Positions 54,390 through 63,031 of a stretch of 64,000 nt of DNA are shown here, piece after piece (positions within the stretch are counted from its first letter, which is position 1; each line of letters begins with the position of its first letter). Under the pieces are notes generated by a model. That model did no database searches and was not told the origin of the DNA. It saw only the letters and a list, made by a program, of their open reading frames with translations. The DNA is taken from contig NZ_JWIG01000010.1 of NCBI RefSeq assembly GCF_000814675.1, positions 62,001 to 126,000 on the forward strand, in the 5' to 3' direction. A program made the translations under genes and the position numbers. This stretch comes from Pseudoalteromonas distincta. GTDB lineage: Bacteria; Pseudomonadota; Gammaproteobacteria; Enterobacterales; Alteromonadaceae.

Positions 54390-54575
54390 CTACTTTAAAT
54401 CTGCTCGTGGTGTTTCTAAAATCGCTTTTTTTTCATCTTCAGATAATATTATCCAATCAAAAATTTCTTCGTTAGTACGCCCACAACCGGTGCAGTAACC
54501 GCTGCGCCTTTCGCATATTCCTAGGCAATCAGTTTTAAATTTAGATTGTTTTTTGTTTTGATTTAATTGGCGCAT
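54390..54575 (-). CDS. DUF1289 small Cys-rich protein
   Basis: 61 residues with the family pattern CLGICERRSGYCTGCGRTNEEIFDW: four Cys that probably bind zinc or an iron-sulfur cluster. Common short protein in proteobacteria with unknown role. One base after the lipoprotein gene, so cotranscribed. Confidence 0.87.
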   Translation of the reverse strand: MRQLNQNKKQSKFKTDCLGICERRSGYCTGCGRTNEEIFDWIILSEDEKKAILETPRADLK

Positions 54576-54576
54576 A

Positions 54577-55107
54577 TTAAAGTCCTAACGGTGGTGCAAT
54601 TTCAAAGCGAGTAGAAAACCCAATACCTTCTTGATTAGTAGCAAGTGTAATGACTGGGGTTTTAGTATCAAGGACAAAGGTGCTGTAAATTGAACTTGCT
54701 GTTTCTTTTTGGCTTTCCAACCAACCTGTTTTGGTTAAGCATTGGCGTAATTGCTTAGCCAGTTTTTGATGAGACTTTATTGTTTGCGTTTGTGTTTTAA
54801 CAGGTGTTTGGCATTGGTAGCTTGCTTGCTCTGACTTATTTAAAGTAACCGTACAGTTTGCTCCAATTATATGAGTATTAGTACGCCATTGATTAGTAAA
54901 CTGGTTATTTACTTTATCTGTTTTGATTGAATTAAAACCAGAATCATAACTGCTTATAAGGTTATTTATGGTGCTGCATTCATCGGGTGTTACTGTGGTT
55001 TTTACAGACTGATTCTTTGTAGTAGTGGTTGTTGTAGTCTGATTAGTTTTGCTGGTACAGCCTGCTAAAATAAATGCGACAATAGAAGGAATAATATAGT
55101 TTTTCAT
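54577..55107 (-). CDS. Lipoprotein of unknown function
   Basis: 176 residues. Lipobox ILAGC (Cys about 16), then a Thr/Lys-rich linker (TSKTNQTTTTTTTKNQSVKTT) and a domain of about 130 residues with four Cys (DECSTI, GANCTVTL, ASYQCQT, RQCLTK), likely two disulfides in the periplasm. Family not recognised. Confidence 0.75.
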   Translation of the reverse strand: MKNYIIPSIVAFILAGCTSKTNQTTTTTTTKNQSVKTTVTPDECSTINNLISSYDSGFNSIKTDKVNNQFTNQWRTNTHIIGANCTVTLNKSEQASYQCQTPVKTQTQTIKSHQKLAKQLRQCLTKTGWLESQKETASSIYSTFVLDTKTPVITLATNQEGIGFSTRFEIAPPLGL

Positions 55108-55172
55108 AGTTCACAGTAACCGATTAATTTAGCCACGCACTATATCACACGTGATTTACTGTAAAAATAAAA

Positions 55173-55197
55173 AGGCCCATATAAATATGAGCCTCTT
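55173..55197. terminator. Bidirectional terminator at the end of the his operon
   Basis: AGGCCCATAT, AA, ATATGAGCCT (one mismatch); on the minus strand it is followed by a T-rich tract. Confidence 0.75.
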
Positions 55198-55215
55198 TGT
55201 TAGTCACAACTAATG

Positions 55216-55830
55216 CTATTTATGGCGACCTTGCAAGCATTTAACTACATCTTCAAGGGCTAAGCCTTGGCGTTGTAGCAATACTGTAAGGTGATAAATT
55301 AAATCAGCAGATTCGTTTGTTAGCTCATCGTTATCGTGTTTCATAGCGGCAAGGGCAACTTCAACGCCTTCTTCACCTACTTTTTGACAACTACGGCTTA
55401 AGTCTTTTGCAAATAATGACGCTGTGTAGCTTTTTTCAGGGTCGTCGTTTTTACGCGCAACAATCACATCTTCTAACTGTGCTAAAAAGCTTAAACTTGG
55501 TTTTGCTTCATCACCAAAACAGCTTTGTGTGCCTAAGTGGCACGTTGGGCCTTCTGGGTTGGCAAGTACTAAAATTGAATCGTAGTCACAATCGGTATGT
55601 ACAGATACTACGTTTAAGTAGTTTTCTGATGACTCGCCTTTAGTCCATAAACGCGATTTTGAACGTGAGTAAAACGTTACCTTATTGGTATCAAGCGTGA
55701 CAGCGAGTGCTTCGCTGTTCATAAAGCCTTGCATTAAAATAACACCAGAGCGGGCATCTTGAATAATAGCAGGGATCATGTCACTTTTAGCGAAATCGAC
55801 CTGAGCTTGGTTTTGTTGTGTTACTTGCAT
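55216..55830 (-). CDS. hisI: Bifunctional phosphoribosyl-AMP cyclohydrolase/phosphoribosyl-ATP pyrophosphatase
   Basis: 204 residues. N-terminal HisI domain ([56 protein letters not shown]) and C-terminal HisE domain ([33 protein letters not shown]). Catalyses steps 2 and 3 of histidine synthesis. Last gene of the operon; overlaps hisF by 10 bp. Confidence 0.97.
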   Translation of the reverse strand: MQVTQQNQAQVDFAKSDMIPAIIQDARSGVILMQGFMNSEALAVTLDTNKVTFYSRSKSRLWTKGESSENYLNVVSVHTDCDYDSILVLANPEGPTCHLGTQSCFGDEAKPSLSFLAQLEDVIVARKNDDPEKSYTASLFAKDLSRSCQKVGEEGVEVALAAMKHDNDELTNESADLIYHLTVLLQRQGLALEDVVKCLQGRHK

Positions 55831-56600
55831 AATCTTGCTGCCACTTGGTTATCTGTTAAAAATTGTTTTAGTTCGCCAATGTTAATCACATTTTTATGAA
55901 AAACGCTGGCGGCTAATGCACCATCTACTTTGCTTTGTTTAAATACATCAACAAAATCTTGCATACTACCCGCACCGCCAGAGGCGATTAAAGGAATGTC
56001 ACACAGCTCGCGAATTTTACTTAGTTGCTCGTTGTCGTAACCGTTACGAACGCCATCTTGGTTCATACAGTTTAATACAATTTCGCCTGCGCCTAGGTCT
56101 TGTACGCGTTTAACCCATTCTTGTGTTTTATAGCGCGTACGGCTTGATGCGTTAGGATCGCCGGTTAATTGATACACTAAATACTCGCCGGTAATTTCAT
56201 CAAAAAAGCTGTCAATGCCGACTACAACACATTGCTTACCAAACTCATCGTGTAATTCTTTAATAAGTTCAGGACGCGCAATAGCAGGGCTGTTAATACT
56301 TATTTTGTCTGCGCCGCGCTCAAGTACACGCGCTGCATCAGCCACTGATTTAATACCGCCCGCTACACAAAATGGAATATCGATATTACGTGCAATGCTC
56401 TCTACCCAATTCACGTCGAGTAGGCGTTTTTCAACGCTTGCACTGATTTCGTAAAAAACCAGTTCATCGGCGCCAGCTTCGCTGTAGGCTTTAGCCATTG
56501 TTAAAATATCGCCAACTATTTCATGGCCTTTAAACTTAACGCCTTTAACTACTTGGCCGTCTTTAACGTCTAAACACGGGATTATGCGTTTTGATAACAT
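55821..56600 (-). CDS. hisF: Imidazole glycerol phosphate synthase, cyclase subunit
   Basis: 259-residue TIM barrel. [19 protein letters not shown] start with catalytic Asp11, and [10 protein letters not shown] for the second Asp region, phosphate loops GGIKS and ASGGAGS. Works with HisH on PRFAR to make IGP and AICAR. Overlaps hisA by 19 bp. Confidence 0.97.
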   Translation of the reverse strand: MLSKRIIPCLDVKDGQVVKGVKFKGHEIVGDILTMAKAYSEAGADELVFYEISASVEKRLLDVNWVESIARNIDIPFCVAGGIKSVADAARVLERGADKISINSPAIARPELIKELHDEFGKQCVVVGIDSFFDEITGEYLVYQLTGDPNASSRTRYKTQEWVKRVQDLGAGEIVLNCMNQDGVRNGYDNEQLSKIRELCDIPLIASGGAGSMQDFVDVFKQSKVDGALAASVFHKNVINIGELKQFLTDNQVAARLCK

Positions 56601-57316
56601 GCCAGTGCCTCCTCAACGCTAAATGCGCCATCAAGCAATGACTTACCTAAAATAACGCCGCCCACACCAAGTTCTTTAAGCTTTTTAATGTCATCTAGTG
56701 AGCTTACGCCACCTGAGGCTTGCACTTTAATTGTGCTGTTGTGGCGAGTTAAATCTTCATATAATTCAAACGATGGGCCCGTCATGGTGCCATCTTTACT
56801 GATGTCCGTGCATAAAAAATCAATAACACCTAAGCTCACATAAAAATCTACCAGCTCAAGTAAACCAAATTCAGATTCACTTAACCAACCGTGCGTAGCA
56901 GGTGCCCAGCCCGTGGCTGTTTTATTTACATCAAGAGCAATTACAAAATGCTCTGCGCCAAATTGCTCAATCCAGGCTTTTACTTGTTCGCGTTTTTCTA
57001 CTGCCATTGAACCAATAACTACTTGGTTTGCACCGGCTTTAAGCCAATCACTTACATCTTGCTCTGAGCGAATACCGCCGCCCACTTGATACGGTACGTT
57101 AAGTGCTTTGGTCGCAGCTTGGATATGTTTCCACTGCTTTTTACTTGGATCGCGTGCACCTTCTAAATCAACAAGGTGTAGTTTACCTGCGCCGCTGTCG
57201 GCGTATTCTTTTAAACGCGCGCCAAGTTCGAAAGGGTAAAACTGTGCTGTGTCGTATTTACCTTGGTACAAGCGCACAATTTGATTTTGTAATACGTCTA
57301 ATGCTGGAATAATCAC
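56582..57316 (-). CDS. hisA: Phosphoribosylformimino-AICAR isomerase
   Basis: 244-residue TIM barrel. [20 protein letters not shown] with Asp7, [10 protein letters not shown] phosphate loop, [18 protein letters not shown] with the second catalytic Asp. Step 4 of the pathway. Confidence 0.97.
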   Translation of the reverse strand: MIIPALDVLQNQIVRLYQGKYDTAQFYPFELGARLKEYADSGAGKLHLVDLEGARDPSKKQWKHIQAATKALNVPYQVGGGIRSEQDVSDWLKAGANQVVIGSMAVEKREQVKAWIEQFGAEHFVIALDVNKTATGWAPATHGWLSESEFGLLELVDFYVSLGVIDFLCTDISKDGTMTGPSFELYEDLTRHNSTIKVQASGGVSSLDDIKKLKELGVGGVILGKSLLDGAFSVEEALACYQNA

Positions 57317-57349
57317 AAATAATCTCTTTTTTGTTAGTTAATGGGCAGC

Positions 57350-57946
57350 TTACAACTGCCAATCAACAAAATTTTGTAATAAACGTGCGCCAACTTTTGC
57401 GCTGCGCTCTGGGTGAAATTGCATGCCTGCGTAATTGTCTTTAGCAACAATGGCTGAAAAGGTTTGACCATATTCGCCGCTCACTAATGTGGCGTCGTTT
57501 ACGGTGTGCGCAAAGCTATGAACAAAATACACTTGCTCATCAAGCGTTAGCCCTTTAGTTAATGCATGCTCTTTGTTAACGCTTAAGTTATTCCAACCCA
57601 TATGCGGCGACGTTAAATTGCCTACATCAAGCGCTTTTACTTGCCCTGGTATTTTACCTAGGCACTGTACGTTACCTTCTTCGGTGCTTTCGCACAGTAA
57701 CTGCATACCTAAACAAATGCCCATAAGCGGGCGCTGGTATTCATTTATAGCTTGTTGCCAGCCGTTATCTACTAGGCGTTTCATAGCAACCGACGCGTGA
57801 CCTACACCTGGCAATATAGCGCGCTCAAAACCCGCTAATTGCTCTGGTGAAGTAATAACTGTTGGCGTTTGGCCTAAGCGTTCAAACGCAAAGCGCACTG
57901 AATTTATATTGGCACAACCGGTATTAATTATGGCAATCATAAACAT
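57350..57946 (-). CDS. hisH: Imidazole glycerol phosphate synthase, glutaminase subunit
   Basis: 198 residues, class I glutamine amidotransferase. Nucleophile Cys in MGICLGMQLL, and His/Glu in MQFHPERS. Supplies ammonia to HisF. Overlaps hisB by 10 bp; a 33-bp gap separates it from hisA. Confidence 0.97.
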   Translation of the reverse strand: MFMIAIINTGCANINSVRFAFERLGQTPTVITSPEQLAGFERAILPGVGHASVAMKRLVDNGWQQAINEYQRPLMGICLGMQLLCESTEEGNVQCLGKIPGQVKALDVGNLTSPHMGWNNLSVNKEHALTKGLTLDEQVYFVHSFAHTVNDATLVSGEYGQTFSAIVAKDNYAGMQFHPERSAKVGARLLQNFVDWQL

Positions 57947-58998
57947 CCCTTAGAGCTGGCTGTTTGTTGGGTCGTGTCTTGTGCTACAGCCATACGAAGA
58001 GCACGTGAAAACGCTTTAAATAAGCCTTCTACTTGGTGATGACAGTTACCGTCGCTTACCGATAAAATAAGGCTAATAGCGGCGTTATCACTTAAGCTTT
58101 TGAAAAAGTGCTCAACCATTTGTACATCTAAATCACCGGCTTTTTCGCGGCTAAAGTTAGCGTTTAATACAAATGATGCACGGCCCGATAAATCAATTTG
58201 TGCTTCAGCTTTACACTCGTCCATAGGAAGCGCAAAACCATAGCGTGCAATTTGCGATTTAGTGCCAAGCGCTTGTTTAAGTGCGACACCAAGAGCAATA
58301 CCAATGTCTTCAACAAGGTGGTGCTCATCTATGTGTAAATCGCCTTTGGCTTTAATGTTTAAGCCAATGTTTGCGTGGGTGCGAATTTGATCAAGCATGT
58401 GATCAAAAAAGCCAAGGCCGGTGTCTATGCTGCCATTTTTAGTTTGATCTAAGTTTATGGCTACATCAATTTGGGTTTCTTTAGTGTTGCGTGTAACACG
58501 ACCTTCGCGGTTTGCGGTAGTCAATTTTGTCACTATCGCACTCCAATCGCCGTCGTATAAAATACCTTCACAACATAAGTTTTGAGCAAGGCCAATATCG
58601 GTCTGGCGATCGCCAATAACAAAAGAGCGCGCTAAGTCTACTTTGCCTGAGCGCATAAGCTCGGTAAGTAAGCCCGTTTTAGGTTTACGGCAATCACAGT
58701 TTTGCTCATCAAAGTGTGGGCAAATTAATACTTCGTCAAAGCTAATGCCTTGGCTTTGCATTATGTCCATCATTTTGTCTTGTGCTATATCAAAATCAGC
58801 AGTAGGAAAGCTATCTGTGCCTAAACCATCTTGGTTAGACACCATTACTAAACGGTAACCTGCGGCTTGTAATTGTAATAACGCAGGAATAACACCAGGT
58901 AAAAATGCTAGCTTTTCAAGGCTATCCACCTGTTTGTCGGTAATTGGCTCTTCAATAATAGTGCCGTCGCGGTCTATAAATAAATAGGGGTTACTCAT
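57937..58998 (-). CDS. hisB: Bifunctional histidinol-phosphatase/imidazoleglycerol-phosphate dehydratase
   Basis: 353 residues from ATG 58998, which overlaps the hisC stop as ATGA; a longer in-frame start at 59058 lies within hisC. N-terminal HAD phosphatase (FIDRDGTIIEEP, zinc loop CPHFDEQNCDCRKP) and C-terminal IGPD (GFFDHMLDQIRTHA, DEHHLVEDIGIALG). The fused form is the enterobacterial/gammaproteobacterial type. Steps 6 and 8. Confidence 0.96.
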   Translation of the reverse strand: MSNPYLFIDRDGTIIEEPITDKQVDSLEKLAFLPGVIPALLQLQAAGYRLVMVSNQDGLGTDSFPTADFDIAQDKMMDIMQSQGISFDEVLICPHFDEQNCDCRKPKTGLLTELMRSGKVDLARSFVIGDRQTDIGLAQNLCCEGILYDGDWSAIVTKLTTANREGRVTRNTKETQIDVAINLDQTKNGSIDTGLGFFDHMLDQIRTHANIGLNIKAKGDLHIDEHHLVEDIGIALGVALKQALGTKSQIARYGFALPMDECKAEAQIDLSGRASFVLNANFSREKAGDLDVQMVEHFFKSLSDNAAISLILSVSDGNCHHQVEGLFKAFSRALRMAVAQDTTQQTASSKGCL

Positions 58999-60104
58999 GA
59001 TACTTCGTTTCCTGCTAAAGATGCTGCGGTAGCCGGCGTTTGTAAGCCATCTAACCAAATTTTTACTTGTTCAAGTTCTTGTTCACTGCCAATTGAAATT
59101 CGTAGCCAGTCGTCTTCACCGTATAGTGTAAAAGCGCGCATAACCAAACCTTGCTCAAGTGCAATTTTAAAGTAGTTTTTATCGGCTAATTTTAAAGTAA
59201 CAAAGTTACCTTCACCAGTGAGAATTTTTAATGCAGCAGGGGAGGCGTTTAGCCAATCTACCAACTTAGCTTTTAAGCTATTTAAAATAGTAACTTGGCG
59301 GCGCATTGATGTAATTGCATCGGGTGCAATTGCTTGCGCTGCAATACTTGCTACAACACCTGATACCGGATATGGCGCAATGACTTTACGAATTGGCGCT
59401 AGTACGCTCACTTGTGCAAGCGTAAAGCCCGTTCTGAGCCCTGCTAGCGCAAAGGCTTTAGAAAGCGTGCGCAGAACCACTACATTACTAAACTCATTAA
59501 TAAGTTTTGTGGCGCTTTGCTCTGGGCAAAACTCTATATAGGCTTCGTCAACAATAACCAGTGCTTTACCCATAAGTGCTGTTGCAATCGCTTTTACTTT
59601 ATCAAGTGGTGTTAGGCTGCCCGTTGGATTATTTGGGTTACAAATAAATACCAGTTTTGAGCTGCCAACAGCTGCAACTATTTCGTCAGCACTGCCATTT
59701 AATAATAATTCTTGGGTAAGCGCGTTAATACTAACATTGTGTGTATCGGCGGTAACTTTGTACATACCGTAGGTTGGTAAAAATAGCGCAATACTATCTT
59801 TAGCTGGCTCACAGTATGTGCGCACTAAAAGCTCAATGCCTTCATCTGCGCCGCGCGTCATTAATACATTTTCGCTTTCAAGCTCTGTATAAGCGGCGTA
59901 ACGGTCAATAACCAGTTGCGGTTGTGGATCAGGGTAGCGATTTAAATCCTCAATACTCAGTTCAAGATTTTTAGCATACGGGCTTTCGTTAGCATTTAGC
60001 CACGTAGTACCGGTTAGCTTTTCACTTTTTGCAGAGCTGTATGCAGCAAGGGCTGCAATATTCTTAGGTAATAAGCTAGACGCTTGTGCGCTCTCATTGC
60101 TCAT
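58995..60104 (-). CDS. hisC: Histidinol-phosphate aminotransferase
   Basis: 369 residues, fold-type I PLP enzyme: TWLNANESPYA start, NPNNPTGSLTPLDKV, DEAYIEFCPE, PLP lysine in LRTLSKAFALAGLRTGF. Step 7 of the pathway. Overlaps hisD by 11 bp and hisB by 4 bp. Confidence 0.96.
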   Translation of the reverse strand: MSNESAQASSLLPKNIAALAAYSSAKSEKLTGTTWLNANESPYAKNLELSIEDLNRYPDPQPQLVIDRYAAYTELESENVLMTRGADEGIELLVRTYCEPAKDSIALFLPTYGMYKVTADTHNVSINALTQELLLNGSADEIVAAVGSSKLVFICNPNNPTGSLTPLDKVKAIATALMGKALVIVDEAYIEFCPEQSATKLINEFSNVVVLRTLSKAFALAGLRTGFTLAQVSVLAPIRKVIAPYPVSGVVASIAAQAIAPDAITSMRRQVTILNSLKAKLVDWLNASPAALKILTGEGNFVTLKLADKNYFKIALEQGLVMRAFTLYGEDDWLRISIGSEQELEQVKIWLDGLQTPATAASLAGNEVS

Positions 60105-61395
60105 TTTTAATTGCCTCTAAACGAATTGAAACCGCATTAGCGTGGGCATCAAGGCCTTCTGCATCTGCAAGTGGTAAAATTGCTTTTGAAAGCTGCGTTA
60201 AACCACTTTTAGTAATTGTTTGCACTGTGTATGTACGGAAAAAATCAAGCAAGTTTAAACTCGAGTAAGTTGCACTGTAACCATATGTTGGTAACACGTG
60301 GTTAGTACCCGATGCGTAATCGCCTGCAGATTCTGGTGTGTAGTCACCTACAAATACTGAGCCTGCATTTTTAACTTTATCTAGGTAAGGTGTTGCATCG
60401 CCTAGCTGTAAAATTAAGTGCTCTGGGCCGTATTGCGCCGATACATCAAATGCTTGCTCAACTGAATCAACCAAAATAAGTGAAGAATTAGCGAGCGCTT
60501 GCTCGGCTGTTTCTTTACGGCTCAAATTAGCTAACTGGCGTGTAAGTGCCTGCTGAGTTTGTTCTATAATACTTTCGCTGTTACATAATAAAATAACTTG
60601 CGAGTCTGCGCCGTGCTCTGCTTGTGAGAGTAAATCGGCGGCTATAAATTCTGGGTTTGCACGTTCATCTGCAATAACTAATACTTCAGAAGGACCTGCT
60701 GGCATGTCAATTGCCATACCTGGGATAGTTTGAGCAACGAGCTGTTTAGCCATTGTTACGAAGCTATTACCTGGGCCAAAAATTTTGTTTACTTTAGGAA
60801 CCGATTCGGTGCCATAAGCCATTGCTGCAATTGCGCCTGCGCCACCACTTTCTATCAAAGTAGTAATGCCACATAACTTAGCTGCATATAAAATAGCAGG
60901 GTTAATTGCTTTATCACCTTGTACCGGCGTAGCTAGTACAACGGTTTTAGCGCCGCTTAACTGTGCTAATACACCTTGCATAATAACCGACGATGGCAGT
61001 GGTGCACTGCCACCGGGTACATAAATACCGACTGCTTCGATGGCTTGATATTTCAGTTCACATACAACGCCTGGTTGGGTTGATAATTTAATATCTTTTG
61101 GCAACTGCGCTTCGTGAAAACGTTTAACATTTGCATAAGCGGTGTCAATTGCGTATTTAAGCTCAGCACTTAGTGCTTGCTCAGATGCGTTAATTTCATC
61201 TAGCGGTACGCGCAAACGTGGGTTAGCTCTATTATCAAACTCTTTGGCCATGCTAAGTAAGGCCTCATCGCCTTGCTCTTTTACATTAGCTAAAATAGTT
61301 TTGCATATTGCTTCAACCTTTGCGCTTACAGAAACTGCAGGGCGCATTAGCGCCGCTGCTTGTACTTGTGAAGATTCCTCATTCCAACGAAGCAT
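60094..61395 (-). CDS. hisD: Histidinol dehydrogenase
   Basis: 433 residues. VGIYVPGGSAPLPSSVIM, GPGNSFVTMAKQLV, IDMPAGPSEVLVIAD, SQAEHGADSQVIL (zinc and catalytic residues), and GPEHLIL with catalytic His. Oxidises histidinol to histidine in two NAD steps. Lies 5 bp after hisG. Confidence 0.97.
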   Translation of the reverse strand: MLRWNEESSQVQAAALMRPAVSVSAKVEAICKTILANVKEQGDEALLSMAKEFDNRANPRLRVPLDEINASEQALSAELKYAIDTAYANVKRFHEAQLPKDIKLSTQPGVVCELKYQAIEAVGIYVPGGSAPLPSSVIMQGVLAQLSGAKTVVLATPVQGDKAINPAILYAAKLCGITTLIESGGAGAIAAMAYGTESVPKVNKIFGPGNSFVTMAKQLVAQTIPGMAIDMPAGPSEVLVIADERANPEFIAADLLSQAEHGADSQVILLCNSESIIEQTQQALTRQLANLSRKETAEQALANSSLILVDSVEQAFDVSAQYGPEHLILQLGDATPYLDKVKNAGSVFVGDYTPESAGDYASGTNHVLPTYGYSATYSSLNLLDFFRTYTVQTITKSGLTQLSKAILPLADAEGLDAHANAVSIRLEAIKNEQ

Positions 61396-61400
61396 GGTAC

Positions 61401-62300
61401 TTACTCCATCATTTTTTCAATTGGCATAACTAAAATAGAGTTAGCGCCTAGGGCTTTTAACTGCTCCATTGTTTCCCAAAATAATGTTTCGCTGCTTACC
61501 ATGTGCAGTGCTACGTATTCTTCATTACCCGCAAGGGCAAGTAGAGTCGGTTGACCAGAACCAGGTAAAATTTCACAAATTTCATCAAGTTTGTTTTTTG
61601 GTGCGTGTAGCATGATGTATTTGCTTTCTTTAGCTTGTCTAACACCACGTAGGCGCGGCATAAGCTTATTGATTAGTGCTAGTTTGTCAGCGTCTTGCAG
61701 ATCTTTATTTTGAATTAAACATGCGTTTGATTCTAAAATTGTATCACCTTGAATTAAGCCGTTAGCTTCAAGTGTTGCGCCAGTAGATACTAAATCACAA
61801 ATTGCATCAGATAAACCTGCACGTGGTGCTACTTCAACAGAGCCAGTAAGCATTACTGTACTTGCGTTGATGCCTTCGCGCTTTAACCACTGAGTTAAAA
61901 TTTCTGGGTAGGTAGTTGCAATACGTTTGCCTTCAAACCAGCTCTTATCGCGAGCGCCTAGCTCTTGTGGCCATGCAAGTGCAAGACGACAGTAACCAAA
62001 ATCTAGTTTTGAAAGTTTGTTTACTTCGCTTGGAACACCTTGGCGTTCACGTTCTGCTTGAACTTCTACTAGTACGTTTTCGCCAACAATACCTAAATCA
62101 CATACACCGTCCATTACTAAACCAGGAATATCGTCATCGCGCACACGTAGTACGTCAATTGGCATATTAGTTGAGTGTGCAATTAAGCGTTGTTCACGAA
62201 GGTTAAGTTTAACACCTAACTGTTTTAACAGATCTTGACAATCTTTAGATAGGCGGCCGCCTTTTTGGATGGCGATACGTAGACGATTTGAGTTACTCAT
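61401..62300 (-). CDS. hisG: ATP phosphoribosyltransferase (long form)
   Basis: 299 residues: catalytic domains with [15 protein letters not shown] and [18 protein letters not shown], and the C-terminal ACT-like regulatory domain ([21 protein letters not shown] ... [17 protein letters not shown]) typical of the long, histidine-inhibited form that needs no HisZ. First step of the pathway, first gene of the operon hisGDCBHAFI. Confidence 0.97.
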   Translation of the reverse strand: MSNSNRLRIAIQKGGRLSKDCQDLLKQLGVKLNLREQRLIAHSTNMPIDVLRVRDDDIPGLVMDGVCDLGIVGENVLVEVQAERERQGVPSEVNKLSKLDFGYCRLALAWPQELGARDKSWFEGKRIATTYPEILTQWLKREGINASTVMLTGSVEVAPRAGLSDAICDLVSTGATLEANGLIQGDTILESNACLIQNKDLQDADKLALINKLMPRLRGVRQAKESKYIMLHAPKNKLDEICEILPGSGQPTLLALAGNEEYVALHMVSSETLFWETMEQLKALGANSILVMPIEKMME

Positions 62301-62327
62301 TATTCATTTTCCTTTAATTTAAAAACT

Positions 62328-62352
62328 AAAAACCCCGAGGGGAACCTCAGGG
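62328..62352 (-). terminator. his attenuator terminator
   Basis: Minus strand: CCCTGAGG, TTCC, CCTCGGGG, then TTTTT, between the leader peptide and hisG. Upstream pausing/anti-terminator arms (AACCTGTCAGG, AGGTTATTCC, GGAACCTCTGG) are visible around 62375-62430. Confidence 0.85.
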
Positions 62353-62427
62353 CGAAAATGAATCAATGTTTTTTGAATCGCCAGAGGTTCCTTTTAGGAA
62401 TAACCTCTCAGCGAAAGACCTGACAGG

Positions 62428-62478
62428 TTATTCCGGTGAATGGTGGTGATGATGTACTGTTGTCAGGTTTAAGCGCAT
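62428..62478 (-). CDS. hisL: his operon leader peptide
   Basis: Sixteen codons with five His in a row (residues 9-13, MRLNLTTV before them, SPE after). Stalling at these codons when charged His-tRNA is scarce permits the anti-terminator to form. The classical his leader has seven His; five occur here. Confidence 0.92.
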   Translation of the reverse strand: MRLNLTTVHHHHHSPE

Positions 62479-62719
62479 TTTTTATCCTATTTAACTGCTC
62501 GTTGTTATAGTAACGTTCAGTTGTTATCTGTTTAAATAAATTTCGCATTCATAAAAACATAAACAGCCATATTATGGCAAGTTTTTTTTAGCTTAATTAA
62601 AGCATATCTTATAACTGTCGATAATATTAAGAAGGAAAGTGCAATTTTTGCATATATTTGTTTGTTTATTAGCCAAACCAAGCGTTTAGATAATTTAACA
62701 GTAAACTAAGGAAGTGTGT

Positions 62720-62956
62720 ATGGATATCATGATTCCTTATTTAGGAAGAATAACCAGACTAGAAGTTGAGTCAAAAAGTGCTTTTCATATTGCGGGTGTG
62801 CAAAGTGGATCGGCCGCTGAAAAAGTTGAGCTAGAGAATAAAAAAAGGCGTGAGCTACAAAAAAAGAAAAAGCTCAATATGCTTGACGACCAAAATAGTA
62901 AAAAAAAGTCTAACGTAGACGATGACGAAAACCCCCATTTAGATACATGGGCATAG
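62720..62956 (+). CDS. Small charged protein of unknown function
   Basis: 78 residues from ATG 62720 (AAGGAAG eight nt upstream; the GTG at 62714 is too close to it). N-terminus MDIMIPYLGRITRL, then a Lys/Glu-rich helix (EKVELENKKRRELQKKKKLNML) and an acidic tail (DDDENPHLDTWA). No motif recognised. A hairpin terminator follows. Confidence 0.6.
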   Translation: MDIMIPYLGRITRLEVESKSAFHIAGVQSGSAAEKVELENKKRRELQKKKKLNMLDDQNSKKKSNVDDDENPHLDTWA

Positions 62957-62988
62957 GTTACAGTTACTGTATATTGCTAGAATTATAA

Positions 62989-63019
62989 AAGGGAAGCCTA
63001 TAAATAGACTTCCCTTTTT
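62989..63019. terminator. Bidirectional terminator
   Basis: GGGAAGCCTA, TAAA, TAGACTTCCC with A's before and T's after; serves the small-protein gene and the iron permease gene. Confidence 0.8.
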
Positions 63020-63031
63020 CTGTTGAACTAA

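Noticed and set aside
62714..62719. GTG 62714 as start of the small charged protein
   Set aside because: The ribosome site would be too close; ATG 62720 has normal spacing.
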